A DNA stretch of 64,000 bases from Rosa chinensis (lineage: Eukaryota; Streptophyta; Magnoliopsida; Rosales; Rosaceae). The notes below the pieces were generated by a model. It searched no databases and was not told where the DNA came from. It saw only the letters and a list, made by a program, of their open reading frames with translations. Made by a program: the position numbers and the translations under genes. The stretch is taken from positions 72,267,823 through 72,331,822 of the forward strand of contig NC_037092.1 of assembly GCF_002994745.2 (NCBI RefSeq), read 5' to 3'. Shown in pieces: positions 1 to 11,859 of this stretch. Each line of letters begins with the position of its first letter. Within the stretch, counting starts at the first letter, position 1.

Positions 1-1140
1 AACTCTTCGTGTTGAGATTAGCTACAATAGCCGCACAAAGAGCAACCTCTGGAAACAAAACTAGCAAAGCAATAAGATGAGTATTGGACTGATATACAAA
101 ACTTGAAGGTAGGTGCAATGGAAAGAAAACAACAAAGAATGTTGACTCTGTAATATGCCAAAAAAATCTGTAAATTTTTCATTTCATAGACTGCTTTGGA
201 CATTGGAATTGTCAAATTGTAAATACCAACAATCTCCATCACCATCAATATATACACGGGACAAGAGGAAGCCCCACACATAACACTAGCAAATCATAAA
301 ACTAAAGAACTTATCTATTGATGCTGAAGTTTCATGTCAGCTTTCATGTTGCTAAAGACATGAAAACCATTATTAAACAAAATGGAAGGTGAAGCAGCAC
401 TTCATTTTTATAATGTAATCCAAGTATTGATTCTTTCTCAAAGGAAATGGCTCCAAAATCAGAGCACATGTTTAATTGAGGGCTCAAATCAAAGAAAATA
501 AAGATCATCTACATTTTTCATCATAAACTAAACATAAACAAAATGGGGATGAAAGTATTCAGAAATGAAGAACTAAAAGGAGATAAGCTACCTGACTTGG
601 TTCTGGGTCTCAGTCGGATGCTGCAGATTTTGGATGAGCTGAGAGACAAAACCAATCTTCAGAATCTATTGAAAAGACTTAATTGATTCTGTTGAGAGAC
701 AAAACCACATATCGGGGGGGGGGGGGGGGGGAAGCTAAGACTTGGTGGGCTTGGTGGGTACATAGAGCCAAGTTCATTGCTTTTCTTTTTTCTAATCAAA
801 TTCTAACTACAACAAAATGAACTAGGATGTTCAAATAATGCTATAATCTACTTCATTTCCTTTATCTCCTGTGTCATTTGTGATTATATTAGGCAGGCCG
901 ATATAGTTCAAAATTCCACCACTCCTATATACCCAAAGCACCAAAGAACAAAACCCATATAGCCAAATTACACCATTTCTAGAACAGTCCTCATTTTCAT
1001 CTAATCCCCATTTACTGATATACTAAAAGTATCGACAATTGCAGAAGCAGGCATATACATATTGAGCCCCAGGAGTAATAAAGTAAAAAGCTAGCTTTAA
1101 ACAAAACAACAAATAATAGAGACTGTTTAGGTGAGTGATA
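1..1140. other. Unassigned AT-rich DNA with a G18 tract
   Basis: No gene could be identified. A minus-strand stretch around 590-650 ends at a plausible splice donor and could be one exon, but it has an in-frame stop in one reading and matches no family I recognise. An uninterrupted run of 18 G lies at 714-731. Confidence 0.4.
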
Positions 1141-1148
1141 GAAAGACC

Positions 1149-1275
1149 AGGTTGTGGTACTCGGCGAGCTTAGCCATGGTGGTACTCTCTCCTCTAGGCA
1201 TTATGAGTGAGGCCACGGTTTTGAGCTGCTCTTGTTTCTTTATCTCCACGCCCTTCACTCCTAGCCTTCTCAGCA
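1149..1275 (-). pseudogene. PDX2-like (pyridoxal phosphate synthase glutaminase) exon fragment
   Basis: The minus-strand translation contains LGVKGVEIKKQEQLK and GESTTMAKLAEYHNL. These match the class-I glutaminase subunit (SNO/PdxT/PDX2 family) that releases ammonia from glutamine for vitamin B6 synthesis; the GGESTT-type segment lies near the glutaminase oxyanion region. The motif here reads MPRGES instead of the family IPGGES, so a conserved Gly has become Arg. A good acceptor (TTGCAG) precedes the exon and a GT donor follows AEYHNL, so it looks like a single captured or orphaned exon. No exon with the catalytic Cys or His is visible nearby. The family is fairly sure; its status as a non-functional scrap is inferred from isolation. 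Confidence 0.72.
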
Positions 1276-1386
1276 CTGCAACACAGAACGGAGAGTTTCA
1301 ATAAACATTTAGAGCAAAACCCAAAAGACATAAATATGGTCAGAGAGTAATAAGAAAGGCATGCCTGTTATGTGTTCGTTTTTCCC

Positions 1387-2136
1387 CACTACAAAAAACC
1401 AAAATCCGAAATAGACCCACAAATCATAGATCTGAAACTGATCAAAAGAAACCAACTTTAAGCTCAAAGACCCGAGTTGGAATCATGGGTCCAATCCAGA
1501 TCTCACAAAAGTTACAATCTTGATGAATTTCAACACTCACCTTGATCATATCGATGGGTTGGATGATTAGCTAGCGAGCATACCAGAGGCTCCGCCATTG
1601 ATGAAGGGCTTAACGGAAAGATCTGGCAGAGGTTCCTAATTGTGTGCGCGACGTACAACTCGTCGTTCACTTCAATGGCATCGTGGAGGGGGTCGGAGGC
1701 ATCAAGGGACAGCGGCTAGGTTGGAGGTTAGAGACAACGGGAAGAGCATATAGGAGAAAGCCACCGTCACATTATGATCTGCATAGAGCATATAGATATG
1801 GCAAAAAGAAAAGGGTATAGACAGATTAGGAAGAAGAGAGAGATATCCATCTGTGGTGAGATCTGTTTCGCTCAGAGCTGAAGAATCAGAGCTCCAATGT
1901 GCTCGACGAGGAAGAGATGCACAGAGAGAGCGAGGGGTCAACTGAAAAATAGAGGCCAAAGTGCGAATATGTGTTGGAAAAAAAAAGGTGGGAAGTTCAA
2001 CTTTTGACAAAAAAAATTAGGCGGGCGAGCAAACTATTGCTCCTGTTTTTTTAACTCGTCCTCATAAGCTTATTAGGACTCGGTGAAAAAAAAGTGTCCT
2101 TATATGGAGTCCTTATATGTGGTTTTTTTAGTAGTG
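1387..2136. mobile_element. Possible small CACTA-like element with CACTAC termini
   Basis: The left edge reads CACTACAAAAAACC; the right edge, read on the minus strand, starts CACTACTAAAAAAACC. Copia coding sequence resumes immediately after the right edge, which supports a real terminus there. The flanking trinucleotides (ccc and agc) do not match, and no copia sequence lies to the left, so either the left boundary is wrong or the flank has been rearranged. The interior holds the carrier fragment listed separately. Confidence 0.33.
1541..1612 (-). pseudogene. Mitochondrial di/tricarboxylate carrier (DTC-like) exon fragment
   Basis: The minus strand reads KPFINGGASGMLA, then after a one-base deletion and a stop, IQPIDMIK. 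This is the first transmembrane segment and PxD signature (QPIDMIKVR) of the mitochondrial carrier family, closest to the plant dicarboxylate/tricarboxylate transporter. The exon ends in a perfect GTGAGT donor. The open minus-strand stretch upstream (about 1613-1710) is not recognised. The frameshift and absence of the other five helices make it a dead fragment. It lies ~270 bp upstream of the PDX2-like exon on the same strand, a combination not expected in a normal gene. Confidence 0.68.
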
Positions 2137-3254
2137 AGCTCTGCTCCAACGCGACATCATTGGATTAGTGTTAAAGATATCTTTCAATACCCAAGTGGTA
2201 CAATTGATATGGGCTTATTCTTTCCCTAAGAGACGATGGATTCAGACCCATCATATGTCATGAATGCCACCAATAGCGGTTTGCATTCCCTCTCCCCATT
2301 CCAAAATGACATAAGTGTTGTGGAAGATTTTTGCTGATGCTGGGTACCTCTCTGACCCACACAAAGGTCGTTCCCAAACTGGTTATGTGTTCACCATGGG
2401 TAAGACTGCGATATCTTAGAGGTCTACAAAACAGACCGTAGTCGCTACTTCTTTAAAACCTGCAGAGATTATTGCTCTTGACGAAACAGTTAGTGAATGT
2501 ATATGGTTTAGATCCATAGTTACGTATGTTCGAAGCAATTGTGGTTTGAAGTCTACCACATATGAGCCTACCAGCATTTATGAGGATAATGCTGCTTGCA
2601 TTGAACAAATGAAGCAATGCTACATCAAAGGCGACAACACCAAGCATATATCGCCTAAGTTCTTCTACAATCAGCAACAACAGAAGCTCCTCAAGATCAA
2701 AGTCAATCAGGTTCGATCTGAGGACAATGTGGCAGACTTTTTTACTAAGTCATTGCCTAAATCCACGTTCGAGAAACATATTGCAAGCATTGGTTTGCGA
2801 AAGTTATTCGAACTCCCATGATTGTAGTCATCAGGGGGAGATGCAGACATCAGAGGGAGATGTCTACATGTTGATCTCGAAACGTGAAGGGTGTGTTGTG
2901 TTCTTTTTCTCCTTCGACCGAGGTTATTTTTGTCCCACAAGGTTTTTGTTACTCGGCAAGGTTTTTAATGAGGCAACGAGAGAAGCACCACATTTGCGCG
3001 ACATAAGGGGAAGTGTTCAAGTAAATCCAGAATATGTATATGACCCAAACTCTAGGTTACTTGCTCTAGTTGTAATAGAGTTTGTATTAGAGATAATCTT
3101 GGAGAATTTTAGTAGATATCCAATCAATGTACGATTATGTTTCCATGTACAACTCTATCTCTATGCTTGTAATCTTCTATATAAAGAGGCCCCTATTATC
3201 AATGAAAACACAGCAAATTCTCTCCTAAATATCAATTCCCTAAATCACATTTAA
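2137..3254 (+). mobile_element. 5'-truncated Ty1/copia element: RNase H end plus 3' LTR
   Basis: From 2137 the plus strand reads through the copia RT/RNase H junction (APTRHHW, GTIDMGLFFP), then the RNase H core with frame breaks. The last 91 codons (2546-2821) are open, with IYEDNAACIEQMK, KHISPKFF and VADFFTKSLP, ending at a natural stop. A purine tract (aaggggaag) at about 3004-3012 precedes the probable 3' LTR, which starts TGTTCAAG at 3013 and contains a TATATAAAG box near 3178. The LTR end near 3250 is approximate. No protease, integrase or 5' LTR is present. Confidence 0.8.
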
Positions 3255-4265
3255 CTTATGATGAAAAGACTAATCATGATGTAAACTAGTCAGAACTCCA
3301 AGTATCTGTTGGTCCTTAACAGATCAAGAGATCTTTTATTTGGTTATAATGGGGCTAAGGGCAAGTGGCTAATACAAATGAAGGATAGAGAAAGACAAAA
3401 TCCATAGAAGCAAGTGAAGTGACTCTCTCTTGTAGAGATATATGACTTTTGCTTTCGAATGCTAAACTTACTTACTCTAAACTCAATGTACAACCAACTT
3501 GTGATTATACACATTTATATGCATGTAACTATATATAAAACACTAGAAATAAGCCAATCCCCATGTCAAATAATATGTAATTAATTAATTTATTATTTAT
3601 TTATACGTAATACTCAGAGTTGCGGAAATCGAAAGAAAATGGTGCGAAATTGGAGCAAATTAAAGTTTTCGACAAAAAGACAAAAAGTCAACGCCAAGTC
3701 AATCATGATCGATGATATCAAGGGAGCGGAATCCAATTGCCTTCGAGTTTATTCAGATGTGTACTTTGAGGTGGGAAAGAAAGAAAAATAAAAGAGACGA
3801 ACGAGAAGGAAAATGAGAAAAGAAAAAGAAATGGTGATAGTTAATCATTGGTTTGATTAATTAATCAAAACATTTGCTTGATTAAGTACAGCCATAGCCA
3901 TTACGTTCAACAATTAAGCAATGATTGTTTAATTAACTTGAGCAATTTAAAATCTGACATGTGGCAGAAAAGAAAGAAGTCTATCCTTTCCCTCCCAGCC
4001 ACCAAGTGCTATGACTGCCATCCTATTCCATTTCTCTTCTTCTCTCTTGCGCAACAGACCACATCCATCACCATTAATTCCATCATTGACTCTCAATGAA
4101 CAGACTTGATGCATTCCCATTTCCTCTTTCTTTGACACAGGCCACCACACGGTCCACACCCTTACCCTTGAGGACTCTCACCTTCTTTTCTACAGCACCG
4201 CCGAACCACGGGGGGGGGCGGCAATGGCTGCTCTCATCCCACTTTTCTCTTCCATTTTTCATATT
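3255..4265. other. Intergenic AT-rich DNA, nothing recognised
   Basis: Short ORFs only, with no domain signature or exon structure I could support. A short G/C-rich run lies near 4208-4222. Confidence 0.5.
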
Positions 4266-5395
4266 GTTTAAGTTTTAGTTTAGGGAATTGAAGGATTACT
4301 CACTCAAAGTTTCAAAGATTCATCAAAACCTTCTACCTCTTCAAAATTCAAGACTTGAGTATTTGTGAGAGTTGTAATTCAAGACTAGTCATGCTAACTT
4401 TTTAGCTATTTGTGACTATTCTTGTTTTCTCCTACACTTCTCTTTTCTTTTCTATTTGAATTTTGTAGTTTTGATGTCTATAATTATGGGTTGTGAGTAA
4501 TTTGTAAAAGATGTCTTGTTTAATGTAATGATGCAATTTTATATTATGGATGCTTATATAAATTTTTGTTAGGTTAAAATGCATATCTAAGAGCCTTGTC
4601 AACTCCAGGGTGTGTATTTTGAGCATATCTAGAAAGGAGTTAGAGGCTTGACCTCCCTTAATTCCTAAGCTAGAAACCCTCGATTTCGTATTCAAGGGGT
4701 TATAAGCATGGTGATTTATATCTGTTGCGTGATTGCGCGGGTGGGTCCCTAAGTAGTTTAATTCCTCGATCTCTAGGCCTCTTAATGTGACTTAGTGACC
4801 TTGAACCGACTCTAATTCATGTCAAATGAGTTCCTACAACCCTTGAACCGGAATAGGAATACCATGAAAGGGAATTTCGGTCCTTGAGCCTTGAACCGCC
4901 TTGGATTCGACTACCGCTAAAGTATGAAATTTGCATCTACATTATATTAGCTTCTGATACATGAGATTTGGGTGAAAGAGCCTCCCTAGCACCCGACATT
5001 CCCATTTATATTGTTTACGCTTTTTTTAATTTCTTTGCATTTTTATTAGTTGATTTATATTTTATTACTTTTTGTTAATCTAAAATCAACTCTCAAAATA
5101 CTGAACTCCAACTCATTGTAAATAATCATCACTAGGCTCTTAGTTTTGATCAGGCTTTGGTGAAAATCAAAGCCGAGCATTGCTAAGGCTTGGTGCCTTA
5201 GATTAGCATTTTTATTTGTATTACTTTCCTTTATTTGCTTAGTGACTTTAGTTTCAACTATTCAAGGATTGTGGGTTAGCCACTAATCCCCGTTGTACGA
5301 TAATTTTGAACTTAATATTTTCCTATCTTGACACGATTCGTACGCTTGCAAGAGTATATGCATCAAGTCAATGGCGCCGTTGCCAAAACTATAGA
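4266..5395 (+). mobile_element. Gypsy-type (Athila/Tat-like) LTR with primer-binding site
   Basis: The segment ends GCTTGCAAGAGTATATGCATCA followed within a few bases by TGGCGCCGTTGCC (about 5371-5383). In plant Athila/Tat gypsy elements that motif is the start of the primer-binding site directly after the 5' LTR, and the preceding 'cacttgcaagaatctgcatca' style ending is also typical. The LTR start near 4266 is a guess. No gag or pol follows; unrelated sequence resumes within about 100 bp, so this is a truncated 5' end. Confidence 0.55.
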
Positions 5396-5639
5396 CAGAT
5401 TTACAATCATATACCCAACAGAACATACAGGTAACTGTTTTGGAAATGAACTGTTTACCGTTCTTAATAGAAAGACTTAACTTGGGCTATATTCTAAACA
5501 CACACTGAATGAAAAAAATGCAATAATAAATAATTCTTTTTAATTTATTAAAGTGAAGAGAGTGAGCACCAAAGCCTAAGGGCAATGAGGATATAAGTTG
5601 TGAGTGGCATGCAAAAAAGCATATTACAAACAGATGTAC

Positions 5640-5798
5640 CTGAGGAGCATTGATACTCTCAAGATGGAAGTCACATATTTTCCCAAGGGCTAAAACAGCA
5701 GCATCATGTGCTATTGTGCTTTTGCATTGTCTAAAGATGATGTATCTGAATGTTGTATCACAGCATTTAGACTCCGCATAGCCGCTAAAGAAGTCCAC
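5640..5798 (-). pseudogene. Importin-5/karyopherin-beta-like exon fragment
   Basis: The minus-strand frame contains STIAHDAAVLALGKICDFH then LESINAPQ, followed by a GT donor. This resembles the HEAT-repeat segment near the C terminus of importin-5 (KPNB3/RanBP5) type nuclear import receptors, where family members read as DNAVSALGKICQFHRDSI. The first part of the frame is not clearly conserved. Only one exon is present and LTR A begins 55 bp to its right, so it is an orphan scrap or part of a gene interrupted by the LTR cluster. Confidence 0.5.
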
Positions 5799-5852
5799 AA
5801 AATCTCACAATTAAGAAAATGTATCAATAAAATACTAATCATTCACAACATT

Positions 5853-6350
5853 TGTTAATGTTAGGATCCGTGGGGATCTAATTAACGATAAAGAGAGACA
5901 GAGAGAGAGAGAGAGAGAGTGACACGAGATGTATAGTGGTTCATCTCCCGCCTTAGCGGGAAACTACGTCCACTTGAATGTTACACTAGTGTGTTGAGCC
6001 TTGCGGCCCAAGGGGATTACAAAAGATGTAATGGGATCGTGTTTAAGTGGGAGGAGGCATTCCTTTTATAGGTGAAGGAAACCATCTCCTTTACATTTTC
6101 TTAGATGTGGGATGACTAAAATCACTATTCTAGTCTAGAAAGCATGTTTGTGAAGGCAACTTTGCAAGGCCGGAAAGGTGGCTTCCCGGCGACGGATTTG
6201 CGACTTCCGGATACCGTAGCGTAGCTTGAACACAGGGCTACAAGATGCAAGTAGCGGTTGGGCCTCACCATGGCTTGTGGGTATCCCAAAGAGGGTATTA
6301 GTTATGCTTGGTGAGATAGCAAACTAGTGTCACTAGTAGAGGTATCTACA
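5853..6350 (-). repeat. LTR A (3' LTR of a non-coding LTR element)
   Basis: Begins TGTTAATGTTAGGATCC and ends GAGGTATCTACA (TG..CA). It is nearly identical to LTR B apart from small indels near a (GA)n run at 5898-5921 and a ~15-bp block near 6045. The purine-rich GGGGACTTCGGGGACTTG, read on the minus strand, directly abuts its inner edge (6351-6370), as expected for a polypurine tract. This makes the element minus-oriented with A as the 3' LTR. Confidence 0.85.
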
Positions 6351-6889
6351 AGTCCCCGAAGTCCCCAAGTAAGAGGAGCTTCTTGGTTGGGGAGTTATAA
6401 TCATGAAGTCATCAAGCATAAGTAACCGGGCGGCACGGAGCCCCTACAAGTCCCCGAACTCCGTAAGCAAGAAGGGACTCGTTAACCTGCACAACAAATA
6501 CAAAAAAAGGCATATGTAGAATGTTCGTTGCATTGGACAACAAATGTGAGTTGCATTGATATGCGTTGGCATATATGAACGTATGGGGTCTGTGATACAT
6601 GTTGATGTATACACGCGAATGGTGCCGAGTACGATCGATTATGACGTACAAACTCGAGAACGCGTATGGTCGTGTGAGCATATGGATTGCATATGATTAA
6701 ATGTAAGTTGCATGACTGCTGCGAAGGTAAACGTTTGTAATTCATGAATGATGAATACGTGAATGCTTGTGTTTATTTGGTTGTCTCGTATTAATGGAAC
6801 GCAAAAAGAATTCAATTTGTCACAACCGACAAATGGTAGAAGAATTCAATGTTCCATTAACGTGTGGTATGTCGAGTAGACATGAGTGT

Positions 6890-7900
6890 AAAGCTCGAGG
6901 ATTTCCGGGTAGGCATGGGCGGAAACCTCGGGGTTGTCGGGGAAGGCATGAGCGGGAAGCTCGTGGGTTGCCGGGAAGGCATGAGCGGAAACTCAAGGGT
7001 TGCAGGGAAGGCATGAGCGGAAGCTCATGGGTTGCTGGGAAGGCATGAGCGGGAAGCTCGTGGGTTGCCGGGAAGGCATGAGAGGGAAGCTCCAGGGTTG
7101 CCGGGAAGGCATGAGAGGAAGCTCCAGGGTTGCCGGGAAGGCATGAGAGGAAGCTCGTGGGTTGCCTGGGAAGGCATGAGAGGGAAGCTCGTGGGTTGCC
7201 TGGGAAGGCATGAGAGGGAAGCTCGTGGGTTGCCTGGGAAGGCATGAGCGGGAAGCTCAAGGGTTACCGGGAAGGCATGAGTGGAAGCTCAAGGGTTGCC
7301 GGGAAGGCATGAGCGGAAGCTCGTGGGTTTCCTGGGAAGGCATGAGCGGGAAGCTCGTGGGTTGCCGGGAAGGCATGAGCGGGAAGCTCGTGGGTTGCCG
7401 GGAAGGCATGAGCGAGAAGCTCAAGGGTGCCGTGAAGGCGTGAGCGGTAAGCTCGTGAGCGGAAAGCTCAAGGTTGCAGGAAAGCTCAAGGGTTGCCGGG
7501 AAGGCATGAGCGGGAAGCTCAAGGGTTGCAGGGAAGGCATAAGCGGGAAGCTCAAGGGTACCGTGAAGGCGTGAGCGGTAAGCTCGTGAGCGGAAAGCTC
7601 AAGGTTGCCGGAAAGGCATGAGCGGGAAGCTCAAGGGTGCCGGAAAGGCATGAGGGGTAAGCTCGTGAGCGGAAAGCTCAAGGTTGCCGGAAAGGCGTGA
7701 GCGGAAAGCTCAAGGTTGCCGGAAAGGCGTGAGCGGAAAGCTCAAGGTTGCCGGAAAGGCATGAGCTGGAAGCTCAAGGGTGCCGCAAAGGCGTGAGCTG
7801 AAAGCTCAAGGTTGCCGGAAAGGCATGAGCGGAAAGCTCAAGGTTGCCGGAAAGGCATGAGCGGGAAGCTCAAGGGTTGCCGCGAAGGCGTGAGCGGTAA
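6890..7900. repeat. 33-bp minisatellite, about 30 variant units
   Basis: Tandem units based on GGGAAGGCATGAGCGGGAAG followed by CTCGTGGGTTGCC. The period of 33 is a multiple of three, so long open frames appear on both strands (for example GRHEREARGLP repeats on plus). Units become shorter and mixed after about 7440, with GAGCGGTAAGCTCGTGAGC variants. The array lies in the non-coding LTR element; I treat its ORFs as by-products of the period. Confidence 0.92.
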
Positions 7901-8290
7901 GCTCGTGAGCGGAAGCTCGGGAGTGCCGTGTAGGCGTGAGTGGAAGCTTGGGGGTGCCACGTAGGCGTGAGCGGGATGCTTGGCGGTGCCGCTGAGGCAC
8001 GAGCACGAAAGCCTGGAGGTGCCGCTGGGGCAAGGTCGCGGAAGCCTGGCTGTGCCGCTGGGGCAAGGTCGCGGAAGCCTGGCAGTGCCGCTGAGGCACG
8101 AGCGCGAGAGCTCGTGGATGCCGCTGAGCCTAGAGCAGGACAGCTCGGCGGTATCGCTGCGGCGAGAGTGTGAGAGCTCGTAGATGCCGCTGAGCCGAGA
8201 GCATGACAGCTCTGCGGTGTCGCTGCGGCGAAAGCGTGAGAGCTCGTGGATGCCGCTGAGGCTTTAACGGGTAGCTCGAAGGTGATGGCC
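7900..8290. repeat. Degenerate GC-rich repeat (GCCGCTGAGG type)
   Basis: Continues the minisatellite with a different unit of roughly 33-60 bp built from GTGCCGCTGAGGCACGAGC and AGCTCGTGGATGCCGCTGAG. Its self-complementary pieces (GAGCTC, GCTCGTGAGC) allow local hairpins. No conserved protein is encoded. Confidence 0.75.
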
Positions 8291-10309
8291 TGAGGCATAA
8301 GCGTGACCGTTGCTAATTATGCTGGGGTGTATGTACAAGTCCCCGAAGTCCCCAGTCAAGGAGGGTGTTCTTGCGGGTTGATACCAAAGCGTAGCTTTGT
8401 GCTGTATATCAAGCATAATTAGTGCGAGTGCGTCGTCCATCTAGAATTGGTTGGAGCGAACGCTTTTGCCCTTTAGGGTGGGCCCCTGCTAGAACCGCCA
8501 GGGAGTCCCCCACTCCCCAGCCACGACGGACCTTCGGATGGTCGGTAAATTGTTTGTTGAGGGGGAGCTGCACGGACCAGAGGGTGTTGGGTAGCGAGCC
8601 CAATCTTTGGTACACAAGCATCGGGGTTAACTGCCGGATCAATGGCTGCTGTGGGCTGTGTTAACTAGTCCCTTTACTATTTCTCAGAGGAGAAACTTGA
8701 CTGCAATGCCGCGTAGCGGTCATTGTCATTATGAGTCACTGCCCTACCGCTTGGCGGTGACCATAGACTCGTAAAGTTTGTACTTGTATGAAACATGACA
8801 AACAAATAGAGCAAGTAATAAAATTTTTTTTGAGTGACCCATATTTATTTAATTTTGCAATTAAATAGAAGCATGGCATGTGCAGCATGTACTTGTAGTA
8901 AAGTTGCTAATAACATTATGTATTATTGTAAACTTGCTTAGAGATCGTTTGAGATCGGTATACGAAGCATGGCATATCTAGCATGTGAGGTCTAGAAAGT
9001 GTTGCCAAATCTACGAAATGTTGTAGGCATGCTTAAAAGTTTATGGAAGCATGTAAAGATATATCAAGTGTGATATTCTATAAGCATGCTTAAAGTGGTA
9101 AAAGCATGTGATTAGCATGGCACTAGCTCAATTTGAAAGAGCGTAAGAGATAAGATAGAGTGACTTATCTTATGCCGAGCATGACAGTCCATTGCATCGG
9201 CGAAGCACCATAGTAGAAAGCTAATGATTTCATAGACTGAAACGGTGCTTGTGCCTCCTTAACATAAGAGAAATGATTAGTAATCAATCCATGTAGTTTA
9301 ATTGATTAAACATGTGTATATGTAGCCTCGTGTTACGATGTTAAAAATGCTACAACTCTACGCAATTGTTATCTCACATACACGCACAACGTCAATTTAC
9401 GGTTACACGCTTGAATTTTGTAAGCATGGCCATGTGCAAATTTGTACTTTATTTGAATCATGTGAAGCAAAAATATGAGATCTTAGGTATTGTGCGGTCC
9501 AGATCTGTGACCAAACATCACTAATTATCAAGGATAATTAAAGAACTCACGGTAAGGCCATGTCCATAACTCCATAAGGTTAATAAAATATGGCGGCAAG
9601 TCTTGGTTTAGATGTCTAATGCTAGTTGAAGCATGAATAATTAATGAGCTAGTCTTTGATGCATGCACAGCAGCTAGTGTCCAGAAGAGGACAAAATAGT
9701 GGCATTAATTGGTGCTTTGTGTTTGATTCAAAGTTATATGATGGGAAATGCAGCAGGCATGCGATGTGGCAAACAACAAGCCCATGCAATTTAATAAACA
9801 AGCTGGTGTAATTGTTTATTTAAGAAGCATGCTTTGACAAGTGATAGAAGCCTGCTATATTTTGTAATTATATATGCAGGTAGCTGATAGAAATTTGTGA
9901 TCATGTATGGCTTGTCTTATGTGTAGGGCATCGACACATGTGTAGCATGTGCACATACAAAGCAGTAAAGTGTTTCATGGTATGTGAGATGAATTTTTCA
10001 TGGCATAGATGCATGAGATAAAGATGATTACATGTATTGCATGGCAACAAGTAATCTGTTGAATACTCATGATAATGACGTCTTGAGTTTTGTAGTGTAC
10101 TGCCATATAGTACTTTGGATTCATGGTAATGAATATTGGCCATATGCCTTGGTTGGGCAGTGGGTCGTGTACAAACTATAAAGAATATGTGTAAAGCAGC
10201 TGAATCATGTGTTGTAGGTGTGCACACATAAAGTATATGATGTTCTAATACATGGCATACTTATGAATCATATATTGGCATGGAGCTGCACTATATGTGG
10301 TACCACGGG

Positions 10310-10343
<34 letters not shown>

Positions 10344-11859
10344 GTTGGGACACGCGGCCAATTGATGTGAATTAAGCATGCAAAAAGCTGGCAGCAGGAG
10401 TCCAAAGCCTAGTATGACGAGTGCACCAGGCTATTGATAGATGTCGTTAAATTAAGAGGCCTGCTGTTCTTAAATTGCAATAGCTGAAGTTTAAAACAGA
10501 GGTGTGTGATGTTCGTATCAATAAGGTGAGAGACTTAGCTCTCTTCATTCTTCTCTCCTGAGAGAGGATTCTGTGCTGTTAGAACCGGCAACGTCGCTGC
10601 AAATTCTCAGTTGTGAATTTGTTAGCTAGCTGCCCAGATGAAGTGCGCGGGTGTCCAGTGTCCGCTACGGATAGAAGTCCTCCGCTGAGGATTGAAGCTC
10701 GGCGGAGGGTCGGTGCCCAGCGGAGGCTTGGCTTGCTAATGGTTGGCAGTAACGGAGCGGAGCTCAGCAGAGGAAGAGTTAGGCGGAGCGGAGGTCGTTT
10801 GTGATGTCTTCACGCTGCTTGTTAGCGGTGGCCTCTGGTTGGTCCGCCGGAGGGTTGGAGTTCGGCGGAGGAGTTATGAGTAGCGGTAGCGTCGGGGCGT
10901 TTGGAGCTCAGCGGAGAGTCGGTACCCAGCGGTGGTTTTGCTCAGCGGATGTAGTCCTTGGCGGAGCTGCCGGTGCTGGTGGTGATTGAAGAATGGTCAT
11001 GTTGGCCGAATCGCTGCCTTCATTTGAAGCATGGCGGTGCCGCTGACTAAGTTCGACGGAGGTTTGGCCGATGGAGGTGATGGTTGAAGGAGCCTGATCA
11101 TCAGCGGTCTGTTGGTGCCGCTAGTTTTACTTAGCGGAGGTTTTGCCTAACCTGACAGTGGAGCTGTTGTTAGCGGAGGTTTGCTGGTTAGCGGAGGTCT
11201 TCTGGTCAGCGGAGGAGCATGTTTGATCGATCGAAAGACCAGTGGCCAACAGAGATTAGCGGAAGAAGTGCCGCTAATGGTGCTCTGGCGGAGCAGCTGA
11301 GGCTAGCGACGCTCAGCGACAAAGTTCAGCAGTGACTCAACTGAGTTCTGCGGTGAATCCCGTCGGTGAAGACCAGCGGAGGAGGGCTGGAGGAGCGGAG
11401 CAGAGGTTTCTGACCGCTGGGCATAGCTAGCGGTGGTGTGCCGCCGGTGTTGATGATCGAAGAATGGCCATGGGTGCCCAGCGAAGCCTTCTGGGTGTCA
11501 AGAGTAAATAGCCGCCCCAAAGTTTTTTTTTTTTTTTGTAGGTCAGCGGGGATTTTTTGAGTTGGGCGTTGACCGCTGATCACCAGCGTTGACCAGTCCT
11601 GTAAGTTGGTGTTTGACCTCATCCGCTAGGGTGAGTTGGCGGTGGCGCTGGAGATGCCAATATATATTTTGTGTTGCCGCTGAATGTGTACCGCTAAGGA
11701 CGGGATTACATTGCCTTGACGTAACGAAAAATAAAAGCTACTGGGAGCTGATGATAATCCAAAAGAAGGAAAGACTGACTCAAAGGAAGAAAAGAAAATT
11801 TCTTTTGAGCTCGTTAAGCTGACTTAACGTATGGTAAGTGACGAAGCCTTTGTGTTGGC

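Noticed and set aside
6890..7900. CRISPR-like array
   Set aside because: Units are contiguous variants of one sequence without unique spacers, and the DNA is a plant nuclear genome.
6767..8300. Long ORFs on both strands (GRHEREARGLP-type and Pro/Ser/His-rich)
   Set aside because: They follow directly from a 33-bp repeat period, occur in nearly all frames, and lie in a non-coding LTR element.
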